Positions 29,029-40,729 of a stretch of DNA of 64,000 bases are shown here, in pieces (positions within the stretch are counted from its first letter, which is position 1; each line of letters opens with the position of its first letter). The notes below the pieces were generated by a model. It had not been told where the DNA came from. It saw nothing but the letters and a program-made list of their open reading frames with translations, and made no database searches. Location of the stretch: assembly GCF_029624655.1 (NCBI RefSeq), contig NZ_JARRSA010000016.1, positions 1 through 64,000 of the forward strand, read 5' to 3'. A program made the translations under genes and the position numbers. The stretch comes from Roseicyclus salinarum (GTDB taxonomy: Bacteria > Pseudomonadota > Alphaproteobacteria > Rhodobacterales > Rhodobacteraceae).

Positions 29029-29052
29029 AACGCGGCCCCGAGGGGCCGCGTT
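29029..29052. terminator. Bidirectional terminator between lpdA and the VPLPA gene
   Basis: Perfect stem AACGCGGCCCC with GA in the loop, flanked by an A-run before it and CTTCGTTTTC after it. It ends lpdA on the plus strand, and the flanking A-run serves as a U-tract on the minus strand for the convergent gene. Confidence 0.8.
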
Positions 29053-29085
29053 CTTCGTTTTCAGGGCGTTCGTTCCGCCCGAAGA

Positions 29086-29730
29086 TCAGGCCTTCTTGCG
29101 GCGGCGCAGCGCGGCGAAGCCGCCGAGGCCCGCGGCAAGCAGCAGCGCCGAGGCCGGAAGCGGCACGGCCGCCGGCATCACGGAGATCGCGTCGATGTCG
29201 TAACCGTCCGTCGAGTCGGTGCTGTTGAAGTAGCTCGCGGAGATGTCGCGGAAGCCGAGATACCTGTAGCTGCCGGCGAACACGATCGTCGTCAGCGTGC
29301 CACGGGTGCCCACGGCGTCGCCGGTTTCGTTCGTCGCGGTCCCGATGCGCGTGAACGAGATGCCGTCGTTGGAACCGAAGACATCCATCGCCTCGCGGTG
29401 GCTCGAGTTGCTCCGGCCGTTGGTGATCTCGACGATCGAGGTCGAGGTGCCGATGGCGCCGCTGAACTCGATCACGAGCGACCCGCCGAGGCCGAGCGAG
29501 AAGAAGTCGTCGTCGCCCGTCGGGGGCGTGCCGTCGAGGTTGATCTCGATGTTGCCGAGATCGTCGCGGCTGCTGTCGCTGTAGCAGCTGAACGTAGCGG
29601 ACAGCCCGGTCGTGCCCTGGCCTGCGCCAGAGGCGCAGTCCGCGGTCATGTTGCTGACGGAAATGGCCGATGCCGTGCCGGCGGTGCCGAGGGTCGCCGC
29701 AAGGACGGCGGCGATGAACGCGATCTTCAT
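29086..29730 (-). CDS. VPLPA-CTERM sorting domain protein, secreted
   Basis: 214-residue exported protein. It has a signal peptide (MKIAFIAAVLAATLGTAGTASA), a beta-rich Ser/Thr/Gly/Asp-rich middle, and a C-terminal sorting signal starting near residue 189: VPLPA, then the hydrophobic SALLLAAGLGGFAAL, then RRRKKA. Such tails are processed by exosortase-type enzymes (the VPLPA class is paired with XrtD) and mark surface or exopolysaccharide-associated proteins. The middle has two cysteines (ADCAS, FSCYS) that may form a disulfide. Function is unknown. GAAGGAG precedes the ATG. No exosortase gene is in the window. Confidence 0.85.
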   Translation of the reverse strand: MKIAFIAAVLAATLGTAGTASAISVSNMTADCASGAGQGTTGLSATFSCYSDSSRDDLGNIEINLDGTPPTGDDDFFSLGLGGSLVIEFSGAIGTSTSIVEITNGRSNSSHREAMDVFGSNDGISFTRIGTATNETGDAVGTRGTLTTIVFAGSYRYLGFRDISASYFNSTDSTDGYDIDAISVMPAAVPLPASALLLAAGLGGFAALRRRKKA

Positions 29731-29886
29731 GCAGAACTCCTTCGTGATCGGAAATGGAATTATGGCGAAATATTGTCTGAGGTTAGCGCCTTTTGTGGCG
29801 CCCGGCAAGCATCGCGTCCCGCCGGTGCGGGGGCGCATGGCCGTTCGGCCTTGCCGCGATCCGCGTCCGACGCCATAGCAGGGCCC

Positions 29887-31077
29887 ATGTCCCGACCCGA
29901 CCGCACGCCGTTCCTTCTGATCTTCGCGCTCTATGCGGCCGGCCTGCTGGCGGCGGGGCAATTCGCGAAGGTGTCGCTGACCCTCGGCCCGCTGGCCGAA
30001 GCCTACCCGCAGGCGCCGGTGGCCTTCGTCGTGTCCGGCGTCGCGGTCATGGGCATCGTGTTCGGCGCGATGGCGGGCGGGATCACGGCCTCGATCGGGC
30101 CGCGCCGGGCGATCCTGGCGGCGCTGGCGATCTCGGCAGTCGCCGGTGGCGTGCAGGCCTTCCTCCCGGCCTTCCCTCTGATGATGGCGCTGCGCGTGGT
30201 GGAAGGGGCGGGGCATCTCCTGCTCGTCGTGGCCATTCCCACGCTGATGGCCGCGCTTGCCGCCGAGCGGCACCGCGCGCTCGTTCTCGGCGTCTGGGCG
30301 ACGTTCTTCGGCATGGGCTTCTCGATCTACGCCCTCGCGATCGGCGAGGCAGGGGTCGCGCCGGTCTATGCCGCCCATGCGGGCGTCGCCGCGGCCCTCG
30401 GCCTCGTGCTGTGGGTCATGCTTCCGAGGGGCGTCGCGACCGGGCGGCGGACGCTGCCGAGGCTGTCGGACCATTTCACGATCTACACCACCCCGCGCCT
30501 CTTCGCGCCGGGGCTTGGCCACGGCATCTACGCGCTCCTGTTCCTGGCGCTCGTGACCTACCTGCCGACGGCGCTGGGCGCGCCGTGGCTGGCGCCGGTC
30601 CTGCCCGTCGTGGGGCTGCTCGGATCGCTGCTGACCGGGGCGCTCGCCCGGCGCATCGTGCCGGGGCGGCTGGTCTGGTGCGGCTTCCTAGCGATGGTGG
30701 CTCTCTTCGCGTTGACGTGGGCGGCCGGCCCGCTCGCGCCCTACGTCGCGATCGTGGCGATGGCGGTGTCGGGCATCGTGGCGGGCGCGGGCTTCGCGGC
30801 GGTGCCGTGGCTCAACGCGAACAACGCCGACCGGGCGCTCGCCAATGGGGCACTGGCGCAGCTCGGCAACGTCGGCACCTTCTCGGGCACGCCCGTGCTC
30901 GCCGCGCTGGGGGTTGGCGCCGCGATCCCGATGGCGGTGGTTCTGGGGCTGGCGGGGGCGGGGGCGACCGCGCTCGCCTACCGCGCCGCGACGCGCGGCC
31001 AGACCGTCCCGGGGGTCATGTCCGCTTCCGGTTCTCCAGAAGATCCAGCAGCCTCCGACGGCGCCAGACCGACCTGA
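29887..31077 (+). CDS. MFS transporter
   Basis: 396-residue major facilitator superfamily protein with about 12 hydrophobic segments. Hallmarks include MGIVFGAMAGGITASIGPRRAIL (motif A region) and LRVVEGAGHLLLVVAIPTLMAA. It resembles cyanate/nitrate-like and sugar-efflux MFS members, but the substrate cannot be assigned. The start at 29887 (MSRPDRTPF) follows the divergent VPLPA-CTERM gene. Its last 62 bases overlap the antisense end of the small membrane protein gene. Confidence 0.82.
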   Translation: MSRPDRTPFLLIFALYAAGLLAAGQFAKVSLTLGPLAEAYPQAPVAFVVSGVAVMGIVFGAMAGGITASIGPRRAILAALAISAVAGGVQAFLPAFPLMMALRVVEGAGHLLLVVAIPTLMAALAAERHRALVLGVWATFFGMGFSIYALAIGEAGVAPVYAAHAGVAAALGLVLWVMLPRGVATGRRTLPRLSDHFTIYTTPRLFAPGLGHGIYALLFLALVTYLPTALGAPWLAPVLPVVGLLGSLLTGALARRIVPGRLVWCGFLAMVALFALTWAAGPLAPYVAIVAMAVSGIVAGAGFAAVPWLNANNADRALANGALAQLGNVGTFSGTPVLAALGVGAAIPMAVVLGLAGAGATALAYRAATRGQTVPGVMSASGSPEDPAASDGARPT

Positions 31078-31630
31078 TCTGCCGGGTCAGCGCCGTCTCG
31101 GGCTCGAACAGGGTGCGTCCGTCGGCCAGGTGCCGCGCGGCGAAGACCTTGGACGCCGCCACGAGGTGTTCGCCCTGGTTCGAGATCGCCACCGCAGACA
31201 CCCGCATGTTGCGGATCTGGTCGCGGTCGATCTCGACGTCGAGCTGCCCGTGGGCGCGGTGCATCAGGTCGGCCAGGCTGCCGACGTCGCGCGCCTCGCC
31301 CTGCGAAAGCGGCCCCCGGGTGGTGCGCTCGATCGGCACCGACACCTCGGAGACCTCGTCGCGGTCGGTGACGACGGCGCGCGACGTGCCGTCGTCCTGA
31401 CCGAACTCGACCGTCACGGCGAGCAGGTAGATCGGCTCCTGCCCCATGTTGGTGATGATGCAGCGCGCCGTCGCGTCGGTCGCGCCTCCCCGGTCGATGA
31501 GGATCGAGGACCGCCGCTGCCTTCGATAGGTCATGAAGAACAGTTGCAGGTAGACGAGCCAGATCAAGACGATCGACACGTTGCTGAGCGCGTTGATCAG
31601 CGGCTCATGGTCCGAGATGAAGCCGAACAT
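31016..31630 (-). CDS. Single-pass membrane protein of unknown function
   Basis: 204-residue protein with one N-terminal membrane segment (about 14-33: NVSIVLIWLVYLQLFFMTY), followed by a Lys/Arg-rich stop and a soluble beta-rich cytoplasmic domain (TARCIITNMGQEPIYLLAVTVEF and following). I do not recognise a named family, but similar small proteins occur in Rhodobacteraceae. The ATG at 31630 has AAGGGGGAA upstream; the longer reading from 31807 is rejected as it reads through non-coding sequence. The 3' end overlaps the convergent MFS gene by 62 bases. Confidence 0.65.
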   Translation of the reverse strand: MFGFISDHEPLINALSNVSIVLIWLVYLQLFFMTYRRQRRSSILIDRGGATDATARCIITNMGQEPIYLLAVTVEFGQDDGTSRAVVTDRDEVSEVSVPIERTTRGPLSQGEARDVGSLADLMHRAHGQLDVEIDRDQIRNMRVSAVAISNQGEHLVAASKVFAARHLADGRTLFEPETALTRQIRSVWRRRRLLDLLENRKRT

Positions 31631-31823
31631 CGAGCGATTCCCCCTTGCCTCGGGGGTGTAAACGCACAGCGCGCGCCGGGGGTCCGACCGCCCCGCAGGT
31701 GCCCGCCGATCGGGCAACGGCGCACTCGCCTGTGGATGTTCGCGTTGCGTTCTCTCTTTTCGGTTGGAGACTCGGGCCGGGACGCCTATCTGTGGCCGAA
31801 CCATCAATCACAGGCAGTTCCCC

Positions 31824-34688
<2,865 letters not shown>

Positions 34689-35412
34689 CGGGGCGCCGCG
34701 TTCGCGCAAGCGGCGGGCGCCCCCGCGAACCCTTCGCGGGACGCGCGCCGCCGCGGCTGGGTCCTCCTGCCGCGCAAGCCGCCTGGTCCGGGCCGGCTGC
34801 CTGAGGCTTTCCGTTCGCGCTGCTTCATCCGCGCTGCCCGTTGAGGCCTTCCGCGCCCAGCCCTCGAAGCCGAGCCCTGCATCCAGGTCTTCCGCCCGCG
34901 CTGGCGGCCCGCGGGCGAACTGCACCGTTCCTCGACACCTTCCGTCCACGGGCTTTGGGCCGCATGATCCTGTCCGCGCGCTCCGCCCGCACCCTCCGTG
35001 CGCCGTGCGGTCCTCGAGGCGCGATCGGCGTCATCCCCTCGGGCACCCGACGCGCGCCCTGCGGTCCGCGCCGTCCGTCCGCACCTCCCGTGCGCCGCGG
35101 GGCCGATGGCGGAACTCATGCGCGGCCCGTTCCCGACCGCGAGGGCCGCGATGCCCATTCCGCACGCAGTGCCCCGCGCGATCCTCCCGTACGGCCGCGA
35201 CCCGCCGGGCACGGCGCGCAAGCCCCCCGCCGCCGCCGCCCGCCCCGGTCCGCTGTCCCCGATCGCCCAGCTCCGCGGCCTCCCGTCTTCATCCTTGCCG
35301 AAAAACTCCGGGGGGAGGCCGCAGGCCGGGGGGCGGAGCCCCTTTCGACAATCGCCTTTCCGCGTTGCCGCCCGCCCGCTACGCTCTCCGCGGGCATCGG
35401 AGGGAGGGCTCC
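34689..35412. other. 724-bp gene-free stretch between uvrA and the patatin-like gene
   Basis: Very GC-rich, without a credible gene in any frame; open frames here give low-complexity Arg/Pro/Ala translations. It contains a perfect 8-bp hairpin CCCGCGAA-CCC-TTCGCGGG at 34722-34740, 33 bases after the uvrA stop. There is also a loosely repeated theme around CCGCACC...CGTGCGCCG at about 34988-35010 and 35080-35100, and a copy of the dispersed repeat at 35284-35342. The sequence could be decayed coding DNA, but I cannot identify a parent gene. Confidence 0.5.
35284..35342 (-). repeat. Dispersed short repeat, copy 2
   Basis: On the minus strand this reads CGGAGTTTTTCGGCAAGGAT then GAAG, sharing its core with 14961-14992. 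The left flank on the plus strand continues into small inverted repeats (GGCCGCAGGCC and GGGGCGGAGCCCC), giving the look of an intergenic REP-like element. Confidence 0.55.
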
Positions 35413-36300
35413 ATGGGTCACAAACCGAAGGTCGGTCTCGCACTCGGCTCCGGCGGGGCGCGGGGTCTGTGCCACCTCGGCGTCCTCTCCGTCCTCGAGG
35501 AGATGGGCATCGAGGCCGCGATCATCGCGGGCTGCTCCGCGGGCGCGCTCGTCGGCGCGGCCGAGGCCGGCGGCAAGCGGCATGATCTCGAGACCTGGGC
35601 GCGCGCCCTGACGCAGGGCTCCTTCCTTCAGCTCGTCGATCTCAGGCCCTCGCGCGGCGGGCTCTTCGCGGGACGCGAGATCTCCAACGTGCTCGGCCGC
35701 TGGGGTCTCGACTGCGATATCGAGGAGCTGGACCGGCGCTTCGTGGCCGTCGCCACCGACCTCGAGACCGGCCGCGAGGTCTGGCTCCGCGAGGGGCCGC
35801 TCCTGCCTGCCGTGCGCGCCTCGGTCTCCATGCCCGGGCTCTTCACGCCGCAGCTTCTCGACGGGAAGTGGCTGGTCGACGGGGGGCTGACAAATCCCGT
35901 GCCCATATCGGTCGCTCGCGCGCTCGGGGCCGATGTCATCATTGCGGTCAATCCCAACGCCAAGCCCACGGGCCGCATCTGGGTGCCCGAGCGCGGCGGC
36001 GACATCTGGGACGCCATCGGCGAGCGGCTGGGCGACTTCCTTCCGGCCGGGTGGCTGTCGGCGGGCGAGGACGGGCCGCCGCCGCCGCAGGGGACGGAGG
36101 TCGTCAACGCCGCCCTCGACATGCTCATGGAATACCTTCGCCGCACGCGGCTCGCCGCCGATCCGCCCGACGTGATGATCGACGTGGACCTGCGGGACCT
36201 GTCGGTGATGTCCTTCCACGAAGCGGCGAGGGCCATAGACGCCGGCCGCGCCGCGGCGGAGGCCAGCGCGGGCCTGATCCGCGAGGCGCTGGAGGCCTAG
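35413..36300 (+). CDS. Patatin-like phospholipase (RssA-like)
   Basis: Serine acyl hydrolase of the bacterial patatin family. The oxyanion motif is ALGSGGARGLCHLGVL, the nucleophile elbow is GCSAG, and the catalytic Asp is in LVDGGLTNPVP. The order and spacing match RssA/YchK-type proteins. It probably hydrolyses phospholipid or fatty-acyl esters at the inner membrane; the substrate is unknown. 295 residues. GGGAGGG precedes the ATG. Its TAG stop shares the palindrome CTAG with the stop of the convergent P450 gene. Confidence 0.88.
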   Translation: MGHKPKVGLALGSGGARGLCHLGVLSVLEEMGIEAAIIAGCSAGALVGAAEAGGKRHDLETWARALTQGSFLQLVDLRPSRGGLFAGREISNVLGRWGLDCDIEELDRRFVAVATDLETGREVWLREGPLLPAVRASVSMPGLFTPQLLDGKWLVDGGLTNPVPISVARALGADVIIAVNPNAKPTGRIWVPERGGDIWDAIGERLGDFLPAGWLSAGEDGPPPPQGTEVVNAALDMLMEYLRRTRLAADPPDVMIDVDLRDLSVMSFHEAARAIDAGRAAAEASAGLIREALEA

Positions 36301-37478
36301 CGCGCCCGCACGGCGCCCGCGGACACCATCAGCGCCTCGAGCCCGTGGAAATGGTAGATGCCGGCATAGCGCGGCCGCCCCGCGAGCCCGAGGTCCGGGC
36401 ATCGCCGGAACAGGATCGGCAGGGCGATCTGCAACTCCAGCCGCGCGAGCGGCGCGCCCACGCAGAAATGCAGGCCCGCCCCGAAGGCGAGGTTGGAGGG
36501 ACCGTCCGCCCGGTCGCCGCGGAAGACGTCCGGGTCGTCATAGGCGGCTGCGTCGCGTCCGGCCGAGGCCAGAAGCAGGCCGACCTCGTCGCCGCGCCGG
36601 AAGGTGTGGCCGAAAAGCTCGACCTCCTCGTAGGCCCAGCGGGTGAACAGGTGCAGAGGCGGGTCGTGGCGCAGCACCTCCTCGACGAAGCGCTCGGGCA
36701 TCGCGGGGCGCGCGCCCGTCTCGAGCGCGGCCTTCACGCCGTTGCCGAGCGTGTGCACCGTCGCCTCGTGGCCGGCGTTGAGCAAGAGGATGCAGGTCGT
36801 GATCATCTCGTCGGTGGTCAGGCGGTCGCCCTCCTGCTCGGCGGCGATCAGCGCCGAGATCAGGTCGTCGCGCGGCTCGCCTCGGCGGCGTTCGACGTAG
36901 CCGCGCATGAAGTCCGAAAATTCCCCCGCGGCGGCGGCGGCGGCCCCTTCGTCCTCGCGCGTGCGTCCGGCCTGGTACATCAGGACCATCGCGTTCGACC
37001 AGCGCAACAGCTCGTCGGCCATGCTTTCGGGCACCCCCAGGAGCCGCGCGATCACGATGACCGGGATGGGGCGGCAGAAGGCGTCGAGAAGGTCGAAGGG
37101 CCCATCGGGGAAAGCGTCGACGAGGTCATGGACCAGCGCCTCGATCTCGGGCGCCATGGCCTTGATCCGTCGCGAGGTGAAGGCGCGCACGACGAGGCCG
37201 CGCAGCCGCGTGTGGCGGGGCGGTTCCAGCTCGAGCATCGAATGCGCCTCGACGTCGTAGAACGGGGCGAGGTGCGCGGGGATCTCGGGCGGCGTCACCG
37301 GCTCGCGCCCGAAGCGCCTGTCGCGCAGGATCGCGTTGACGGCGGCATGCGTCGTCGCCACCAGCATTCCATAGTCGCTCCAGCGGCACAGGGGACCGGC
37401 GGCGCGCGCGCTGGCGTAGAACGGGTAGGGGTCCTGGACGAAGGCGTCCTCGGTGGGAGATTGCGAGAGGCTTTTCAT
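36297..37478 (-). CDS. Cytochrome P450
   Basis: Soluble bacterial class I P450 monooxygenase. The I-helix oxygen-activation motif is LLNAGHEATVHTLG, ExxR is EEVLRHD, and the heme loop is FGAGLHFCVGAPLARLEL with the axial Cys. About 393 residues, typical for bacterial P450s. I chose ATG at 37478 (MKSLSQSPTEDAFVQDPYPFY), where the family usually begins; an in-frame ATG at 37514 is possible. No ferredoxin or ferredoxin reductase gene is adjacent, so electrons must come from elsewhere. The substrate is unknown. Confidence 0.9.
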   Translation of the reverse strand: MKSLSQSPTEDAFVQDPYPFYASARAAGPLCRWSDYGMLVATTHAAVNAILRDRRFGREPVTPPEIPAHLAPFYDVEAHSMLELEPPRHTRLRGLVVRAFTSRRIKAMAPEIEALVHDLVDAFPDGPFDLLDAFCRPIPVIVIARLLGVPESMADELLRWSNAMVLMYQAGRTREDEGAAAAAAGEFSDFMRGYVERRRGEPRDDLISALIAAEQEGDRLTTDEMITTCILLLNAGHEATVHTLGNGVKAALETGARPAMPERFVEEVLRHDPPLHLFTRWAYEEVELFGHTFRRGDEVGLLLASAGRDAAAYDDPDVFRGDRADGPSNLAFGAGLHFCVGAPLARLELQIALPILFRRCPDLGLAGRPRYAGIYHFHGLEALMVSAGAVRAR

Positions 37479-37523
37479 GACGCTGTTCTGGCAGGCCGCC
37501 GTGGCCTTGGCCATGGTCGGATT

Positions 37524-37546
37524 GCGTATTTCTGGAAAGATGAAGG
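37524..37546 (+). repeat. Dispersed short repeat, copy 3 (degenerate)
   Basis: GCGTATTTCTGGAAAGATGA followed by AGG resembles the core of the copies at 14961 and 35284 (GGAGTTT...GCAAGGATGAAGG). It lies between the 3' end of tpiA and the 5' end of the P450 gene. Confidence 0.4.
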
Positions 37547-37766
37547 GCGGGGTGCGGCAAGGGGCGTGATGCCGATCCGTCGCGTGGTCCGGGCCCGTCG
37601 ATGCCGGGGCTGGGCAGGGGGCGCAGTTGTCTTGGACGCGGTCGGGGCGTGGGCGCACCGGGGCAGCGAATGCGCGCCCGCTCGCCGGCATCTGGCAGGC
37701 GCGGGAGGGCGGCGGGCGGTGGCATCGAGGTCGGGGCCGGGGCGCGGCTCCGGGCCCGATCGGCGG

Positions 37767-38516
37767 TCAGGACGCGTCGAGGGCCGCGATGATGGCGCCG
37801 AAATCGGACGCCTTCAGGGATGCGCCGCCGACGAGCGCGCCGTCGACGTTCGGCACCGCGAAGATCTCCTGCGCGTTCGAGGGCTTCACCGAACCGCCGT
37901 AGAGGATGCGGATCGACCGGCCGGCCTCTGCGCCGAGGCGCTCCTCGAGCCTTCCGCGGATGAAATCGTGGACCTCGCCGATCTGAGCGGTGGTGGGCGT
38001 GCGGCCTGTGCCGATGGCCCAGACTGGTTCGTAGGCGATGACGAGGGTTTCGCCCGTCGCGCCGTCGGGAACGGATCCGGCAAGCTGGCCCGCGATGACG
38101 TCGAGCGTCTCGGACGCATCGCGCTGCGCTTCCGTCTCGCCCACGCAAACGATGACCGAAAGGCCGGCCTTGAGGCCCGCGCTCGCCTGCGTGCGGACGT
38201 CCTCGTCGCGCTCTCCGTGATCGGCGCGCCGTTCGGAGTGGCCCGCGATGACGTAGCGCGCGCCCGCGTCGGCCAGCATCGCGGCCGACACGTCGCCGGT
38301 GTGCGCGCCGCTTCCGGCCGGGTGGCAGGATTGCCCGCCGACCTTGACCGCGGTGCCCTCGGCGCGCGCCGCCATGGGCGCGATCAGCGTCGCGGGCGGA
38401 CAGATCAGGACCTCCGAGCGCGGCTCGGGATGGGCCTGTGCCAGGCTGTCGATCTCGGCCAGGTCGGCCGCGAGGCCGTTCATCTTCCAGTTGCCGGCGG
38501 CCATTTTCACGCGCAT
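37767..38516 (-). CDS. tpiA: Triosephosphate isomerase
   Basis: Interconverts dihydroxyacetone phosphate and glyceraldehyde 3-phosphate in glycolysis and gluconeogenesis. TIM-barrel landmarks: [10 protein letters not shown] with the substrate-binding Asn and Lys, the catalytic His in VIAGHSERR, the catalytic Glu with its mobile loop in [15 protein letters not shown], and the phosphate-binding [14 protein letters not shown] and ALVGGASLK. 249 residues. The ATG at 38516 is preceded by GAGGAG; the frame is open further upstream but without family similarity. It is transcribed divergently from the DUF59 gene. Confidence 0.95.
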   Translation of the reverse strand: MRVKMAAGNWKMNGLAADLAEIDSLAQAHPEPRSEVLICPPATLIAPMAARAEGTAVKVGGQSCHPAGSGAHTGDVSAAMLADAGARYVIAGHSERRADHGERDEDVRTQASAGLKAGLSVIVCVGETEAQRDASETLDVIAGQLAGSVPDGATGETLVIAYEPVWAIGTGRTPTTAQIGEVHDFIRGRLEERLGAEAGRSIRILYGGSVKPSNAQEIFAVPNVDGALVGGASLKASDFGAIIAALDAS

Positions 38517-38616
38517 CGGGGGGCGCTCCTCGTTCGGGATGGGTGGCCACGGGATGGCAAGGTTGGCGGGTCCCGTCAACCGCAAGGCCCGCCAAGGGGC
38601 CGGGACGGAGCGGGTC

Positions 38617-38644
38617 TTTACGCTCCTGCCGCAATCCTTATATG
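38617..38644 (+). promoter_or_regulatory. Possible promoter of the DUF59 Fe-S assembly gene
   Basis: TTTACG (38617-38622) and TATATG (38639-38644) with a 16-bp spacer lie about 50 bases before the start codon, in a locally AT-rich pocket of the tpiA divergent region. Confidence 0.45.
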
Positions 38645-38695
38645 TTCGCTCAGGTTTCCGGCGACGGACGCAACGCAACGCGAAGGATGGCGCCA

Positions 38696-39058
38696 ATGTC
38701 CGACAATCCCGAGATGATGGAAGGCGCGCCGCTGATCCGGCCGTCGAGCACCGATCATCCCCTCTACGACACCGTCGTGGAGGCGTGCAGATCGGTCTAC
38801 GACCCCGAGATCCCGGTGAACATCTACGATCTGGGCCTCGTCTACACCATCGACATCTCGCCCGAAAACGCGGTCAACATCGTCATGACGCTGACGGCGC
38901 CGGGCTGTCCGGTCGCGGGCGAGATGCCGGGCTGGGTCGCGGATGCGGTTGAGCCGCTCGAGGGGGTCAAGCATGTCGATGTCGAGCTGACCTGGGATCC
39001 GCCCTGGGGCATGGACATGATGTCGGACGAGGCGCGGCTGGAGCTGGGCTTCATGTAA
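38696..39058 (+). CDS. DUF59/MIP18-family Fe-S cluster assembly protein (SufT-like)
   Basis: 120-residue protein of the DUF59 family, which includes SufT and PaaD and assists Fe-S cluster maturation. Conserved segments are [21 protein letters not shown] and [16 protein letters not shown], containing the reactive cysteine; the C-terminal [22 protein letters not shown] is typical of the SUF-associated type. I use the ATG at 38696 because GAAGGA lies eight bases upstream; an ATG at 38687 overlaps that site. A HesB/IscA gene follows 1 kb downstream. The core sufBCDS genes are not in the window. Confidence 0.88.
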   Translation: MSDNPEMMEGAPLIRPSSTDHPLYDTVVEACRSVYDPEIPVNIYDLGLVYTIDISPENAVNIVMTLTAPGCPVAGEMPGWVADAVEPLEGVKHVDVELTWDPPWGMDMMSDEARLELGFM

Positions 39059-39349
39059 GGCGCGCGACCGGGCTTCGGTCGCGCTTCCGGGCATTTTCAC
39101 GCGGCTGCCCTCGTCGGCCGGCAAGGAACCGGCAAGGAAATCGGATGGCAGCGTTCTCATCGGAGCTGATGGGCGGTCGCGGAGGCTCGGCCCGGCCGGG
39201 TGGCGGCAAGTTCCGGCGCCCTGCGCAGGCGGTCGCGCCGGACCGCTCGACGCGGCGCCACTCTACCGGCGGGCGCGCATTCGCCGACGCTGCGTCAAGG
39301 GGTGCAGACTCGATCTCGACAGGGCATCGGCGATCTGCAAGAGATACGT

Positions 39350-40063
39350 ATGCTTGAGACTCTGGCCGCCCTAGCCTTTGCCCACGTGGTGGCCGACTAC
39401 CTGCTCCAGACCCGTTGGATCGTGGAGAACAAGCGGGGGGCCGGCTTCGCGATACACATCGCGATCGTCTTCGCCGCGGCCGTCGCCTGCCTAGGCCAGG
39501 TGTCATGGATCGTCTTGTGGATCACGGCCGCGCATCTCGCGATTGACGCCACGAAAACCCTTCTGCTGCCCGATCGCCTGTGGAGCTATCTCGCCGACCA
39601 GGCGGCGCATTTCCTGTCCGTCGCGCTTTTGGCCGCGCTGTTTCCGCTCTCGTGGGAGACCGGCGTCTGGGGCGGCGTCGCGCCTGCCTGGGTGCCTGTC
39701 CTGATGGCAGCGGCAACCGGCTTCGTCTTCGCGACGCGCGCGGGGCAGTTCGCCATCGGCCTGTTCCTGCGCGAGGCGCTGCCATCGGCCACGTCGCAGC
39801 CCCTCGCCCCCTCGGCGGCGACGATCGGGCTTCTGGAGCGCGCGATCATCGTGCTTCTGGTGCTGGCGGGCGCGCCCTGGGCGGTCGTCCTGCTGATCGC
39901 GGCGAAGGCTGTCTGGCAGTTCGCGATCCCCGCGCAGGGCAAGGCCGCGCGCGAGCAGGTCATCACGGGCAGCGTGGCGAGCTTCGCATGGGGCATCGCC
40001 GTCGCGCTTGTGACGCAGGTGATGGTTACCTCGATCGATCAGGCAGGCATCCAAGGTCCTTGA
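39350..40063 (+). CDS. DUF3307-family membrane protein
   Basis: 237-residue integral membrane protein of the DUF3307 family, with about six hydrophobic segments. The family signature near the start is AHVVADYLLQTRWIVENKR. Then HLAIDATKTLL carries a conserved His and Asp in the membrane, followed by DQAAHFLSVALLAAL. Function is unknown; the paired His/Asp residues in helices have suggested a metal-linked role in relatives. It lies between the two Fe-S assembly genes but is not closely coupled to them (291- and 49-base gaps). ATG at 39350, with a weak ribosome-binding site GAGATACGT. Confidence 0.75.
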   Translation: MLETLAALAFAHVVADYLLQTRWIVENKRGAGFAIHIAIVFAAAVACLGQVSWIVLWITAAHLAIDATKTLLLPDRLWSYLADQAAHFLSVALLAALFPLSWETGVWGGVAPAWVPVLMAAATGFVFATRAGQFAIGLFLREALPSATSQPLAPSAATIGLLERAIIVLLVLAGAPWAVVLLIAAKAVWQFAIPAQGKAAREQVITGSVASFAWGIAVALVTQVMVTSIDQAGIQGP

Positions 40064-40112
40064 GATCGCCCGAGCGCGCCCATACATTGCCACCTGAACC
40101 AACGGAGGCCCC

Positions 40113-40496
40113 ATGTTCGGCATTCCAGGCAAGCAAGCCGTCACCCTGACGCCCGCCGCATCGGCCCAGATCTCGAAGCTCATGGCCAGGGGCGAGACCC
40201 AGGGTCTGCGCATCGGCGTGAAGAAGGGCGGCTGCGCGGGCATGGAATACACCATGGATTACGTCAGCGACGTCGATCCCCACGACGAGGTGGTCGAACA
40301 GGACGGCGCGCGGGTGATGATCGCCCCGATGGCGCAGATGTTCCTGTTCGGCACCGAGATCGACTACGAGGTTTCGCTGCTGGAGGCGGGGTTCAAGTTC
40401 CGCAATCCCAACGTCAGCGACGCCTGCGGCTGCGGCGAGTCGATCAAGTTCAAGGACGTCGAGGAGCTGGAGGCCGAGCGGGCCGCGCGCGACTGA
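40113..40496 (+). CDS. A-type Fe-S carrier (HesB/IscA/SufA family)
   Basis: Small Fe-S scaffold or carrier that hands clusters to target proteins. The three conserved cysteines are present: [10 protein letters not shown] and [12 protein letters not shown] (C-x-C near the C terminus). 127 residues, slightly longer than IscA owing to short N- and C-terminal extensions. Which subgroup (SufA, IscA or ErpA) cannot be fixed from this sequence alone. The DUF59 gene nearby favours the SUF system. ACGGAGG precedes the ATG. Confidence 0.92.
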   Translation: MFGIPGKQAVTLTPAASAQISKLMARGETQGLRIGVKKGGCAGMEYTMDYVSDVDPHDEVVEQDGARVMIAPMAQMFLFGTEIDYEVSLLEAGFKFRNPNVSDACGCGESIKFKDVEELEAERAARD

Positions 40497-40729
40497 CGCG
40501 GGCGCTTCCGCGGGGACCTGCTCGCGGCCGGACGGCCTCGGCGCGGCAAGGCGGCCTCGCCGGCTTGAGCTGTGCCGTCTTTTGCGGTTCACGCGACGAC
40601 GAGGGCCTGCATCAGGCCGGGTTGCTCGGGCCCTTGTTCGATCCACGCAACGCGCGCCACCCGACGCGGTATTGCATCCTCAGGACCGCGGGGCTTGGCA
40701 AGGCGCGGGATTCGCGCCACAGAGCGCGC

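Noticed and set aside
31631-31807. N-terminal extension of the small membrane protein
   Set aside because: It reads through Arg/Pro-rich non-coding sequence, whereas ATG 31630 has a good ribosome-binding site directly before the membrane segment.
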